A stretch of 64,000 bases of DNA, from NCBI RefSeq assembly GCF_013408245.1, contig NZ_JACBYS010000007.1:62001-126000 (forward strand), in the 5' to 3' direction. Numbering within the stretch: the first letter of the stretch is position 1; the number at the start of each line of letters is the position of its first letter. Under the pieces are notes generated by a model, which searched no databases, was not told the DNA's origin, and saw nothing but the letters and a program-made list of their open reading frames with translations. Below, piece after piece: positions 53,443 through 62,764 of the stretch. A program made the position numbers and the translations under genes. This DNA is from Duganella sp. 1224 (GTDB taxonomy: Bacteria; Pseudomonadota; Gammaproteobacteria; Burkholderiales; Burkholderiaceae_D).

Positions 53443-55179
53443 CTATTGGCTGGTGTAGCGGGTCGACTCGGGCACGGGGCCATTGGCCGCTTCATACTCG
53501 CTAGCCGCGGCCGCCGCCACCACGCCGGACACCGGCGCCAGCATCGCCAGCTGCTCCATCAGCTGCGCAAAGCGCTGCTGGCCCGGCGCGATCGCATCCA
53601 CGTGCATCAACACGCCGATGGCTTCGTCGGCCAGCTCGCGCTCATAGCCATTCTGCTGCAGCGCCGAGATGATGATCTGTGCGGAGTTGAACAAAATGCG
53701 CATATTGTGCGGCAGCGCGCGGCGCGCGGTGCGCATCCATTCGATGGCCTCGGCCAGCTTGCCGGTCTTCCACAGCAGCACGCCGCGGTTCATCATCTCC
53801 GACGCTTCCAGGCGTGCTTCCTTGATCAGCTCCGCGCCCTCGTCGCTCATGCGCGCGCGGTCGAAGATCTTCTGCACATCGTCCAGCAGCACCGCATTAT
53901 CATGGTTGTTGCGGGTGACGTAGCGCAGCAGGTTGACCGGCGCTTCCTTGACGCCCACCGCGAACAGCAGGCTGGCCATATCGAGGCAGCTTTCGGTATC
54001 CGGCCGCTGGCGCGTTTCATCGGCCAGCATGGCTTCCAGCTCGTCGCCGGACTTGCGCGCGCGGCGGAAGTCGCCGCTCTCGTGATACACCAGGCCTTCG
54101 GTGATCTTGGCGCGCAGCGTCACCTGGTCGCCGCCGAACTGGTGAACCGCCGCGTTGAGCAGGCGGATGGCTTCCTTGGTGTCGTTCTTCTGGCCGCACA
54201 CGCGCGCCAGCCCCAGATAGGCGTCCACCGTTTTGCGCACCGAGAACTCGCCGATCTCGATGCACTTGCGGAAGGCCCGCTCGGCCACCGGAATGTTGCC
54301 CAGCTTGAGCGCGGTCTGCCCCAGCGCGCGCTGGCGCGGCACGGAATTGGGCGACAGCTTGGCCGCCTTCTGCCACACGTCGAACGCCTCTTCGGTCTTG
54401 CCCTGCAACTGGAACGACTGCGCCAGCTGGTCGAAGGCGTCGATGTAGAAGCGGTTGTCGGCGATCACCGCCTGGAACATCAGGCGCGCCGCTTCCGGAT
54501 CGCCGTCGGCCATGCGGATTTTCCCCAGGCCGCAGCGTGCCCAGTTGTACTCGCGCTCCTGCAGCACCTGCTCGTAGACGGCGCCCGCCTGCGCGGTCTC
54601 GCCGGCCTTGAGCAGCATGGTCGCCTTCATGCGCAACAGGTCGATGGCATGCAACGGATTGTGCGCCACCTGCTCTTCGCACAGCCTGGCCGCGCGCAGG
54701 TAGTCCTTGTCGGCGAAGGCCTGGTCGATGTCGCGGAAGATCTGCTTCTTGACCCACACGCGGTTCAGGCGCGTGAGCAGCACGCCCTCGGTGATCGGCT
54801 TGATGATATAGGCGTCCGGCTGGTGCTCGGCCGCGCCCATCACCGACTCCACGCTCTTTTCAGCCGACACCATCAGCCACACGCTGGACGGCAGCATCAG
54901 GTTGCGGATGCGCGCCTCTTCCAGCACCTGCTGGCCGTTCTTGCCGTCGCCAAGGTTGTAGTCGCACAGCACCACGTCGTAGCGCGTTTTCGCCAGCAGC
55001 ACCATGGCCTCGCCGCCGCTGGACGCCTGGTCGATATGCTTGGCGCCGAGATTGCGCAACGACTCGCGCAGCAGCTGGCGGATGCCGACGAAATCGTCGA
55101 TGATCAGGTAGCGCTTTTCCGCCCAGTCGATGCCGCCGTCGGCCGGATTGGTGGCGATGTTCATGACGTCCACACTCAT
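53443..55179 (-). CDS. Receiver-TPR response regulator
   Basis: 578 residues from the ATG at 55179, chosen because the longer frame runs back through the kinase gene. The receiver (about 20-145) has YLIIDDFVGI, phospho-Asp in VVLCDYNLGD and Lys in AYIIKPI. The remaining ~400 residues are TPR-like helices (LRAARLCEEQVAHNPLHAID, ALGQTALKLGNIPVAERAF). There is no DNA-binding domain, so output is probably by protein contact. The kinase gene ends 2 bases upstream. Confidence 0.85.
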   Translation of the reverse strand: MSVDVMNIATNPADGGIDWAEKRYLIIDDFVGIRQLLRESLRNLGAKHIDQASSGGEAMVLLAKTRYDVVLCDYNLGDGKNGQQVLEEARIRNLMLPSSVWLMVSAEKSVESVMGAAEHQPDAYIIKPITEGVLLTRLNRVWVKKQIFRDIDQAFADKDYLRAARLCEEQVAHNPLHAIDLLRMKATMLLKAGETAQAGAVYEQVLQEREYNWARCGLGKIRMADGDPEAARLMFQAVIADNRFYIDAFDQLAQSFQLQGKTEEAFDVWQKAAKLSPNSVPRQRALGQTALKLGNIPVAERAFRKCIEIGEFSVRKTVDAYLGLARVCGQKNDTKEAIRLLNAAVHQFGGDQVTLRAKITEGLVYHESGDFRRARKSGDELEAMLADETRQRPDTESCLDMASLLFAVGVKEAPVNLLRYVTRNNHDNAVLLDDVQKIFDRARMSDEGAELIKEARLEASEMMNRGVLLWKTGKLAEAIEWMRTARRALPHNMRILFNSAQIIISALQQNGYERELADEAIGVLMHVDAIAPGQQRFAQLMEQLAMLAPVSGVVAAAAASEYEAANGPVPESTRYTSQ

Positions 55180-55181
55180 CG

Positions 55182-55892
55182 TCAAGGCAGCCGCAAAATG
55201 AAGCAGCCGCCGCCCAGCGCGCCGCCGTTTTCCAGCGCGATGCTGCCGCTGCGCTGGCGGTGCTTGTGCATCTTCGCCACTTCGCTGGAGAAGTACAGTC
55301 CCAGGCCGCTGCTGTTGCTGAGGAAGTTGATCGCCGCCTTGGCGCTGGCGCCGCACTCCAGCATGGATGCCGGGAAGCCGGCGCCGTTGTCTTCCACGCG
55401 CAGTTCGAGATACTCGCCATCGACCGCGATCGACAGGCGGATGCGGTCGCGCGTGTAACGCACGGCGTTGTTGATGGCGTGGACCAGCACCCCGATGACC
55501 AGGTCTTCGTCCAGCGTCCAGATGGCGTCTTTCGGGTAGTCGACGTCGAAGGCGATGCCGCGCGAGTGCAGCAGCATGTGGGCCTGGCCGGCCACCAGCT
55601 CCACCAGTTCGCGCACGCTGCGCGGCGCCGGGTCGAACGGGTAGCCCGGTTTGCCGACGTCCTTGTACAGCGCCAGCAGCTGGATCAGGTTGTCGTTGAG
55701 GCGCTTGGTCTGGTACAGCATCTGCGCCATTTGGCCGTATTCCGGCGCGGCGCTGGACTGGTGCGCGGCCAGCAGGTTCTCCAGCGTGCCACTCAGGACG
55801 CTGATCGAATTTTTCATGTCATGCACAGTGGATGCGAGGAACATGAACAGCTCCGGTGAGCCTTCGTGCTGCTGCGCGGCTTGTTCATCCAT
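55182..55892 (-). CDS. Soluble histidine kinase partner of the receiver-TPR protein
   Basis: 236 residues from the ATG at 55892, which has GGAG 9 bases upstream; MEIL at 55907 or MPSM at 55916 are alternatives. There is no membrane segment and no sensor domain. The HisKA region is FLASTVHDMKNSISVLSG (His in HDMKN) and the HATPase region has VHAINNAVRYT, VEDNGAGFP and SSGLGLYFSSEVA. It must sense through another protein. It is 2 bases from the receiver-TPR gene, so the pair is a two-component system. Confidence 0.85.
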   Translation of the reverse strand: MDEQAAQQHEGSPELFMFLASTVHDMKNSISVLSGTLENLLAAHQSSAAPEYGQMAQMLYQTKRLNDNLIQLLALYKDVGKPGYPFDPAPRSVRELVELVAGQAHMLLHSRGIAFDVDYPKDAIWTLDEDLVIGVLVHAINNAVRYTRDRIRLSIAVDGEYLELRVEDNGAGFPASMLECGASAKAAINFLSNSSGLGLYFSSEVAKMHKHRQRSGSIALENGGALGGGCFILRLP

Positions 55893-55941
55893 TTGCAGGA
55901 TCTCCATGGACGGCAATGTTCAGGTCCGCATTATAGCGCGC

Positions 55942-57627
55942 CTACTGGGCGCGGCGGCGCTGCTTGAGCAGGAAGCGGCCGGGATCCAGCGCGTCGACCA
56001 GCGAGGACTCCAGCGGCGGCGGCAGCTGCTCCAATTGGCAGACCAGCAGTTCCGCCATGAGCGGGGCCCAGATCAGGCCACGCGACGCATAGCCGAGCAG
56101 GCAATGCAGGCCGGGATGACGCGGCACGTCGGGCAGGAATTCGAGGCGGCCGGCGTTGGCGTAGTCGGGCAGCGCGCCGGCCAACGGCAGGCGGTCCGGC
56201 GCCGCGCAGCGGAAGCCCACGCGGCCGGCCAGCGGCGCCGTGTGCGCCAGCGCGGCGACGTCGTCGCCGGGGATGATCTCGGCCAGGCGGGCGAGGTTTT
56301 CCTGCTGGCTGCTGTCGCGCAGCGCGGGATCGTCGTCGTTGTCGTAGGTGGCGCCGGCGCAGACCATGCCGTCCGCTGGCGGTGTGACATAGGCTTCGCG
56401 GCACACCACCAGCGGCAGCAGCGGCGGCGCGGGGTCGGCATCGGCCGGCAGGTGCGTCACCTGGCCGCGCAGCTTGAACAGTGGCAGCTCGGCGGCTTGG
56501 GCGATCTGGTTGGCGCTGGCGCCGCTGGCGAGGATGACGGTCGGCGCTTGCGCGATCAGCGCGCCGTCGGCGCCGTGCACTTGCCACGCGTCGTCCACGC
56601 GCCGCAGGTCCAGCGCCTCGGTGTGGAATACGCGATGCAGCTTGTCGCCGCAGGTAGCCAGCATGGCTTCGCACAGTGACGAGGGGCGCGCCCAGCCGCC
56701 TTGCGCGAACAGCCAGCCGCCATGCGGGGTTGGCGCGCCGATCAGGGTGCTGGCTTCCTGTGCGTCGGCCCAGCGCGCGTAATCGGTCGGGTAGTCCCAT
56801 TGCGCCAGCACGTCCTGCTGGACTTTGGCGTGGCGTGCATCGCGTGCCAGTTGCAGCACGCCGCAGCCGGCGCCGGTGAAGGCCTGGCCGGCGCCGCCCA
56901 TGCGACGCCATTCGCGCAGCGCGAACAGGTAGGCGGCGCGGCTCAGGCGCGTGGGGATGTTGTCGTCTTTGGAGAGCAGCGGCATGAAGATGCCCGCCAG
57001 GTTGCCGGAGGCTTCCTGCGCGGGCTGCGCGTGGCGTTCGATCAGCGTGACTTCCCAGCCGCGCGCGCACAGGCGCTGCGCGGCCGCCGAGCCGGCGAGG
57101 CCGGCGCCGATGATCACCGCGCGGCGCGACGGCGCGGCAGGGGCACACGCGGCGGCATGCGGCGCCTTGCGGCCGCGGAAGACGGCGGCGATGTCGGGCG
57201 CGGCGCCCGCCGCTGCGGCGCCGGCATCAATCCGGCACACGAAGCCGGCCGCCGTCAGCGCCCACACCAGCGCCTCGTCGGCGGCGCGCGCGTGCAGCGT
57301 GGCGCCTTGCTGCGCCAGCCGGGCCAGCGTGCGCGCCCACGCCGGTGCGGCATCGGGCGACAGATGGAACGCGTCCACGCGGGCACTGATCTGCGGCAGC
57401 AAGACATCCACCGCGCCAATCAGCAGATCGAGCGTGACGGCATCGTTCAGGATCACGCGATGGTAGCCCGGCACATCCAGCGGCCACAGTGCACGCAGCC
57501 CGGCCAGGTCCGGTGGCGGCGGCAAGGCGGCAGCGATGGCGATGTAATGCAGGCGCCCGCCCTGCGCGCAGGCGGCGACGAACCGCTCGCCACGGCCGAA
57601 CTCCGTGTCGAGCACCACGCGCGTCAT
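55942..57627 (-). CDS. mnmC: MnmC-like FAD oxidoreductase with degenerate methyltransferase half
   Basis: 561 residues from the ATG at 57627; E. coli MnmC is about 668. The C-terminal oxidase domain is intact: FAD motif IIGAGLAGSAAAQ (about 168), ASGNLAGIFMPLLSKDDN, and a late CLLGYASRGLIWAPLMAELL. The N-terminal MnmC1 part lacks about 60 residues and reads VDAFHLSPD where family members have a 'DAFYLDGFAP' type catalytic loop. It should still oxidise cmnm5s2U to nm5s2U. Its start overlaps the tag stop (TGATG). Confidence 0.82.
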   Translation of the reverse strand: MTRVVLDTEFGRGERFVAACAQGGRLHYIAIAAALPPPPDLAGLRALWPLDVPGYHRVILNDAVTLDLLIGAVDVLLPQISARVDAFHLSPDAAPAWARTLARLAQQGATLHARAADEALVWALTAAGFVCRIDAGAAAAGAAPDIAAVFRGRKAPHAAACAPAAPSRRAVIIGAGLAGSAAAQRLCARGWEVTLIERHAQPAQEASGNLAGIFMPLLSKDDNIPTRLSRAAYLFALREWRRMGGAGQAFTGAGCGVLQLARDARHAKVQQDVLAQWDYPTDYARWADAQEASTLIGAPTPHGGWLFAQGGWARPSSLCEAMLATCGDKLHRVFHTEALDLRRVDDAWQVHGADGALIAQAPTVILASGASANQIAQAAELPLFKLRGQVTHLPADADPAPPLLPLVVCREAYVTPPADGMVCAGATYDNDDDPALRDSSQQENLARLAEIIPGDDVAALAHTAPLAGRVGFRCAAPDRLPLAGALPDYANAGRLEFLPDVPRHPGLHCLLGYASRGLIWAPLMAELLVCQLEQLPPPLESSLVDALDPGRFLLKQRRRAQ

Positions 57628-58190
57628 CACTTGCGCGCCTTCTTGCGGCAGAAGCAGTCCGGCGCGTGATCATCGACCATGCCGATGCCCTGCATGTAGG
57701 CATAGATAATCGTCGAGCCGACAAACTTGAACCCCAGCTTGGCCAGATCCTTGGAAATGCGGTCCGACAGCGCGGTCTTGGCCGGACGCGGCCCGTCGCC
57801 GTTGACTATCGGCGTGCCGCCGACGTAGGACCACAGCAGCTTGTCCAGGCTGCCGCCGCTGTCCAGCAAGCGCAGATAGGCCTGCGCGTTGGTGATGGCT
57901 GCCGCCACCTTCAGCCGGTTGCGCACGATGCCGGGATTGGCCAGCAGCTCGGCCACCTTGTCCGGGCCATAGGCGGCGATCTGGTGCGCGTCCCACTGGT
58001 CGAAGGCGGCGCGGTAGTTCTCGCGCTTGTTGAGGATGGTTTCCCAGCTCAGGCCAGCCTGCGCGCCCTCCAGATTCAGCATCTCGAACAAGCGGCGCTC
58101 GTCGTGGCACGGCACGCCCCATTCGTGGTCGTGATAGTCGAGGTAAAGCGGATTGGCCGGATTGGCCCAGCTGCAGCGGATCGTGGTCAT
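57627..58190 (-). CDS. tag: DNA-3-methyladenine glycosylase I
   Basis: 187 residues. The family start (RCSWANPANPLYLDYHDHEWG) with the zinc-site residues, the EGAQAGLSWETILNKRENYR catalytic segment (conserved Glu) and the HAPDCFCRKK C-terminus are all present. It removes 3-methyladenine from DNA in the cytosol. It overlaps mnmC by one base, so translation is coupled. The GGDEF gene lies 4 bases upstream. Confidence 0.95.
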   Translation of the reverse strand: MTTIRCSWANPANPLYLDYHDHEWGVPCHDERRLFEMLNLEGAQAGLSWETILNKRENYRAAFDQWDAHQIAAYGPDKVAELLANPGIVRNRLKVAAAITNAQAYLRLLDSGGSLDKLLWSYVGGTPIVNGDGPRPAKTALSDRISKDLAKLGFKFVGSTIIYAYMQGIGMVDDHAPDCFCRKKARK

Positions 58191-58194
58191 GGGC

Positions 58195-61029
58195 TTACAG
58201 TTCGAGGTCGCTGGACAAGCCGACGCGGCGGCGCTCGCCGCCCAGCACCAGCGGTCCGTTCAGGTTGGACACCAGCCGCACCTCGCCGTCGACGACGGCC
58301 TGGTCCAGCTGCTGCATCAGGCGCGCGAACACGCCGTCGGCGCGCGTGGCCTCGGTGCTGTACAGCGCGGCCCAGGCGTTGCGGCCGGAGCGCTTGGCGA
58401 TGTACAGGCCCTGGTCGGCCAGCTCCACCACCTGCGACCACGACAGCAGGCGCGGCTGCTCCGGCAGGAAGGGGAAACAGGCGAAACCGATCGAGCAGGT
58501 GCGCGACAGCCGCATGCCGTCCGGCAGCACGAAGTCGCGCTCGGCCACCGCGCGCCGCATGCGCTCGGCCACGCCGGGCGCCTCGTCGCGGTGGGTGGCG
58601 CGCGCCAGCACCAGGAATTCCTCGCCGCCCCAGCGGATCACATAATCCGACTCGCGGAACACCTCGCGCAGCCGCTCCTGCATCTGCACCAGGATCGAGT
58701 CGCCGGCGGCGTGGCCATAGCGGTCGTTGACTTCCTTGAAGTGGTCGAGGTCGACCATGAAGAACACCAGGTCCTTGGCCGCCTGCAGGTCGCATTCGTT
58801 CAGTTCGCGGTGCAGGCCGGTGTCGTAGCCGCGCAAGCTCATGGCCACGTCGGCATCGACATTCTGCAGGAAGAAGCGGCGGTTGCGCAGCCCGGTCAGC
58901 TGGTCGGTCAGGCTGACCTCTTCCAGCGCCTGGTAGGCCTGCTCCAGCTCCAGATTCTTCTCCAGCAGCTGTTCCTGGGTGGCCGCCACCTGGCGGTAGG
59001 CGCTGGCGTTGTCCAGCGCGATGGCGCCGTAGGCGCACAGGGTGCGGAAGATCAGCCGCTCGCGCTCGCCGTACGAGCGCGCCAGCAGCGACTGCACCGT
59101 CATCACGCCCAGCACCCGCTCGCCCACGCGCAGCGGCGCGAACAGCAGGCTCTGGGTCGGCAAGGTGCCGGGGATCAGGTTGGGCGTGATGCCCTCGTCG
59201 TCCAGCTCGACCAGGATCTCGCGCCGCTCGCGCAGGCAGCGCGCGGTGTTGGCGTTGGGGTCGGCGGCCTCGATGCGCACGCGCGGCAGCGGCTTGCCGG
59301 CCTCCACCCCGAATTCGCACACCAGCGCCTGGCCGTCCGGCTGCAGCAGGAAGATCGAGAAGTGGGTGGCGTCCAGCAGGCCGTGCACGTGGCGGTCCAG
59401 CGCGCGGAATACCGCCGCCGCGTCCAGGTGGGCGGTGATTTCCTGGCCGATGGCGCTCAGGTGTTCCAGCGTGGCGCTGGTCTGTTGCAGCACTTCGGCG
59501 CGCTGCGCCTCGGCCGCCGCCAGCTGGCGGTGGTGCTCGCCCTCGGTCTGCGCGCGCTCGGTCTGGTACTGCACCTGCATGGCGATGGCGCGGTTGGTGG
59601 CTTCCTTGCTGTGGGTCTGGTCGCGCGCGGTGTTGGCGCGCAGCGCGATGGTGTAGGCGCGCTCGAAATCGCCGATCGCCGCGTACTCGCGCGCGGCCGC
59701 GTCCAACAGCGGACCGGGCACGGTGTAGCCTTCGATGGTGGCGGCGATCTCCAGCGCCAGCTGCAGGTAGTGCAGCGTGGCGTTGGGCGCCATCATCAGC
59801 TCCGGCCCCGGCAGCTGGTGGCGGGCGTGGATGTCGGCCAGCACGTTGAGGGTGGCGATCTGGCTGGAGACGTCGCCATGGTCGCGCGCCAGCGCCAGCG
59901 CGGCCTGGGCGGCGGCCAGCGCGTCCTCGGCGCGGCCCAGGTGCGACAGCGCGTGCGCCTGGCCGCGCCGCGCGCTGCTCTGGAAGTCGTTCTGGCACAG
60001 CGCGTCGCCGGCGGCGGCCAGGCGGGTAAAGCTTTCCAGCGCGGCCGCGTAGTTGCCGAGGTCGAGCGCCAGGTCGCCCTGGTATTCCAGCGCCACCGCG
60101 TAGGCGCGCGAGCCGGACAGCGGCGCCAGCGTGGTCAGCGCCTCGCGCAGCAGGCTTTGCGCGGCGTCGCGCTGGCCCAGCTGGCGCAGCGTTTCGGCGG
60201 TCTGCATCAGGCACATGCCGATGCTCAGCGGCCAGCCGACCGGGCGCGCCAGGTCGAGACCGCGCTGCATCCAGTCCAGCGCAGCCTCGTGCGCGTTGAG
60301 GCTGGTGAAGCCGTTGCCGATGTTGGTGGCGACGATGATGGCGCGGCGGATCTGGCCGGTGGCCAGCGCGGTCTCGTAAGCCAGCATCAGGTGGCCGATG
60401 GCGCGCCCGTAGTCGCTGCGCTGGAAGGCGCAGGTGCCGAAGAAGTCGCTGATCCAGCCGGCGGTGATCGGCGACAGGCCGTCCAGGTTGGGGCTGAAGC
60501 GGCCGTTCCAGCGCTGCTGCACCGAGCGGGGGTCGCTGAAGGCGTCGCAGATGCCGGAGGCGGCGTCGATGATGTCGATGCGCACCGGGTCGGCCGCCAC
60601 GCGGGCGGCAGCGGCGGCCTGGCGCAACCACGCGCTGCCGTCGGCGCTCAGGCCGCGGTCGTTGCACGACCAGGCCATGATCCAGCAGGCGTCGGCGCGG
60701 CAGGCCGCGGCGGCGGCCGGCAGCGTGTCGGCCGCCTGTTCGCACAGCAGCAGCGCCTGTTCGGCGTGGTAGTGGGCGGTGTCCAACTCGCCGCGCAGCC
60801 AGAACGGCTCGGCGGAGATCAGGTGCAGCCGGGCGCGCTGCACGGCCACCGCCGCCGGCGGCAGCGGCGCCAGCAGCGGCACAATCTCGGTGGCCAGTTG
60901 CTGCGCGCGCGCGGGGTCGCGCTGGCGCAAATGCCAGGCCAGCGTCGCCAGCAGCTTCAACCGCTCCGGACCTTGCACTTCCGGCAAGGCCGTATCCCAC
61001 TGCGCCAGCTCGTCGTCGAGCGCAAACAT
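58195..61029 (-). CDS. TPR-GAF-GGDEF diguanylate cyclase, soluble
   Basis: 944 residues from the ATG at 61029; a TTG at 61038 is less likely. About 500 N-terminal residues are TPR-like helices (ALSHLGRAEDALAAAQAALA and others). A coiled coil and a GAF domain (about 530-690) follow, then a GGDEF domain (about 735-900) with DQLTGLRNRRFFLQ, the GGEEF motif, and an RxxD I-site (RESD) 5 residues before it. No membrane segment is seen. It makes c-di-GMP in answer to a bound signal or partner. Confidence 0.92.
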   Translation of the reverse strand: MFALDDELAQWDTALPEVQGPERLKLLATLAWHLRQRDPARAQQLATEIVPLLAPLPPAAVAVQRARLHLISAEPFWLRGELDTAHYHAEQALLLCEQAADTLPAAAAACRADACWIMAWSCNDRGLSADGSAWLRQAAAAARVAADPVRIDIIDAASGICDAFSDPRSVQQRWNGRFSPNLDGLSPITAGWISDFFGTCAFQRSDYGRAIGHLMLAYETALATGQIRRAIIVATNIGNGFTSLNAHEAALDWMQRGLDLARPVGWPLSIGMCLMQTAETLRQLGQRDAAQSLLREALTTLAPLSGSRAYAVALEYQGDLALDLGNYAAALESFTRLAAAGDALCQNDFQSSARRGQAHALSHLGRAEDALAAAQAALALARDHGDVSSQIATLNVLADIHARHQLPGPELMMAPNATLHYLQLALEIAATIEGYTVPGPLLDAAAREYAAIGDFERAYTIALRANTARDQTHSKEATNRAIAMQVQYQTERAQTEGEHHRQLAAAEAQRAEVLQQTSATLEHLSAIGQEITAHLDAAAVFRALDRHVHGLLDATHFSIFLLQPDGQALVCEFGVEAGKPLPRVRIEAADPNANTARCLRERREILVELDDEGITPNLIPGTLPTQSLLFAPLRVGERVLGVMTVQSLLARSYGERERLIFRTLCAYGAIALDNASAYRQVAATQEQLLEKNLELEQAYQALEEVSLTDQLTGLRNRRFFLQNVDADVAMSLRGYDTGLHRELNECDLQAAKDLVFFMVDLDHFKEVNDRYGHAAGDSILVQMQERLREVFRESDYVIRWGGEEFLVLARATHRDEAPGVAERMRRAVAERDFVLPDGMRLSRTCSIGFACFPFLPEQPRLLSWSQVVELADQGLYIAKRSGRNAWAALYSTEATRADGVFARLMQQLDQAVVDGEVRLVSNLNGPLVLGGERRRVGLSSDLEL

Positions 61030-61193
61030 GTCCACCAAAATTGACTTTCCTCTACTGTGTTGCGGCAGCGCCTCGGTGCGCTGCGTACCGCATTATTCCA
61101 CAGTTTGCAGGCCCTTCCGTATCCCCCATTTAAGTGCCTGATATCAAAGCGTTTTTAGTGCCAGATGGAAACTAGTTTAGTGGAAGCAACACG

Positions 61194-61709
61194 TTAATGC
61201 TTGCTGGAAACCAAACCTTGCACGGTTTGCAAATGGCGGTCGATCACCGGTTGCAGCTTGGCCGCCAGCGCCTTGACGTCGGGGTCGCTGGCCTTCTGCT
61301 GGGCCGACATCGCCTTGGCGTGCGCCTCCTTGTGGTCCTTGACGCCGGCCTGCTCCAGGTAAGCCTTGTCGAAGGCGGCGCCGGACAGGCCGCTGAGGCG
61401 CGCCGCCGCCTGCTTGTGGGCGGCGTCCGGCTCGGTCGGCAGCGTGACGTTTTTCGCCTGCGCCACCTTCTGCACGTCCTGCAGGCCCTTGCTGTGGTCA
61501 TCCACCATCTGCTGGGCGAACTGCTTGACCTCGGCCGACTGCCCCTTCTGCAGCGCGATCTGCGCCGTGCTGACCTCGGCGATATTGGCCTGGGCCAGGT
61601 CGGCCAGGATCTGCTGGTCGCCCTTGCTGAGGGATGGCGACTGGGCCTGCGCGGGGCCGCCGGCCAGCAGCGCCAGCACGGCGCCGCAGCTTGCAATGGT
61701 CTTGTACAT
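61194..61709 (-). CDS. DUF4142 protein, exported
   Basis: 171 residues from the ATG at 61709, with a strong AGGAGG 7 bases upstream. A signal peptide (1-23, ending GGPAQA) is followed by a four-helix DUF4142 body: ILADLAQANIAEVSTAQIAL, VKQFAQQMVDDHSKGLQDVQ, and His-bearing KDHKEAHAKAM segments. The family is ferritin-like in shape and sits in the periplasm; its activity is unknown. Confidence 0.88.
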   Translation of the reverse strand: MYKTIASCGAVLALLAGGPAQAQSPSLSKGDQQILADLAQANIAEVSTAQIALQKGQSAEVKQFAQQMVDDHSKGLQDVQKVAQAKNVTLPTEPDAAHKQAAARLSGLSGAAFDKAYLEQAGVKDHKEAHAKAMSAQQKASDPDVKALAAKLQPVIDRHLQTVQGLVSSKH

Positions 61710-61783
61710 GGTGGTTCCTCCTGAGTGGTGTGGGCCGATTGTAGGGAGGAATGAGCGCGCCAGCCGCACCATACGGCGCGGAA

Positions 61784-61809
61784 AGAAAAAGCGGCGCCGC
61801 AGCGCCGCT
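61784..61809 (-). terminator. Intrinsic terminator of the HxlR gene
   Basis: On the minus strand an 8-bp stem (agcggcgc/gcgccgct) with a 4-base loop is followed by TTTTTC. It lies 29 bases past the stop of the HxlR gene, in the correct orientation for it. Confidence 0.82.
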
Positions 61810-61837
61810 CTGGTGGAGGCCGCAAGCCCGGCGCCAG

Positions 61838-62338
61838 CTAGGCGCGCTGGCCGCCCTGGTTGATCTGGATCAGGCGCGAACGCATGACCTCGGTGGCCGC
61901 CGGGCCGGGCGCGAACATATAGTCCTCGTCGTTGATGGCCAGGCCGCTGTTGGCGTCCACCAGCACCTGGTCGGCCGGCTTGCCGGTTTCGCGGCTGACC
62001 ACCAGCAGGCTGGCGCCCTCGGGCGCCAGGTGGTCGTTGCCCCAGGCCACGAAGGCCAGCAGCACCGGCTTGAAGTCGCGGCCGGCCTTGGTCAGCACGT
62101 ACTCGTAGCGCGGTGGCCGGGCGCTGTACTGGCGCCGCTCCATCAGGCCGCCTTCGACCAGGCCGGCCAGGCGCCGGGTCAGCATGTTCGGGGCGATTTT
62201 CAGGCTCTTTTCGAACTCGTCAAAGCGCGTCAGGCCGTAGAAGGCGTCACGCAGGATCAGGATGCTCCACCATTCGCCCACTTTGCCGAGGCTGCGGGCG
62301 ATCGGGCACGGCATGCTGCCAAAGTCGGTATGTTTCAT
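61838..62338 (-). CDS. HxlR-family transcriptional regulator
   Basis: 166 residues. The winged helix matches HxlR: CPIARSLGKVGEWWSILILR, GLTRFDEFEKSLKIAPNML, RRLAGLVEGGLMERRQY. The conserved N-terminal Cys (about 11) is present; in HypR/QorR-type members it senses electrophiles or oxidants. A C-terminal extension (about 50 residues) is longer than in minimal members. The target is not evident; no gene is divergent close by. Confidence 0.9.
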   Translation of the reverse strand: MKHTDFGSMPCPIARSLGKVGEWWSILILRDAFYGLTRFDEFEKSLKIAPNMLTRRLAGLVEGGLMERRQYSARPPRYEYVLTKAGRDFKPVLLAFVAWGNDHLAPEGASLLVVSRETGKPADQVLVDANSGLAINDEDYMFAPGPAATEVMRSRLIQINQGGQRA

Positions 62339-62764
62339 TTTGCTGCTCCTCTATGTCATTTAATCAATAAAATGCGTCAACGGCGACGCGTTCAGACTGG
62401 TGACTTGCATGTCGGATGCAAGAAAGTGTGACTTTTTTAGGTGATGCCACCCGCGTGACAATGTGTGTATTTTGACGCCTCAATTTGGTCTCCTTTTCTA
62501 CCCTGTGTTTTAACTATCTTCTCCTATGAAAAACCCAGTTTTCGAGCCCATGTTGACGCTTCCAAAACGGGCCAAAAAACGACATGCAAAACTCTCCAAA
62601 AATCACTTTATTTCCACACGTAAATTTCACGGTAGAATGTGAACATTCGAGAGATTGTTCTTTCAGGATAAAATTCTTCCTGTAGATCAACATCTCAACC
62701 TTGTTGGCTACCCCGAACCGTAGCCATCGACAAGGGCTGCGCACCTCAATAACGTGTGTGATAA
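62339..62764. other. 426-bp AT-rich intergenic region
   Basis: No convincing gene. It is the most AT-rich stretch of the window. A TTGACG at 62472 has no good partner at -10. A 76-codon reverse frame (62514-62744) has no ribosome site and no coherent codon use. It should hold promoters for HxlR and the small exported protein. Confidence 0.5.

Noticed and set aside
62514..62744. 76-codon reverse frame upstream of the small exported protein
   Set aside because: Incoherent composition with many Cys, Phe and Lys codons and no ribosome site; it lies in the promoter region.
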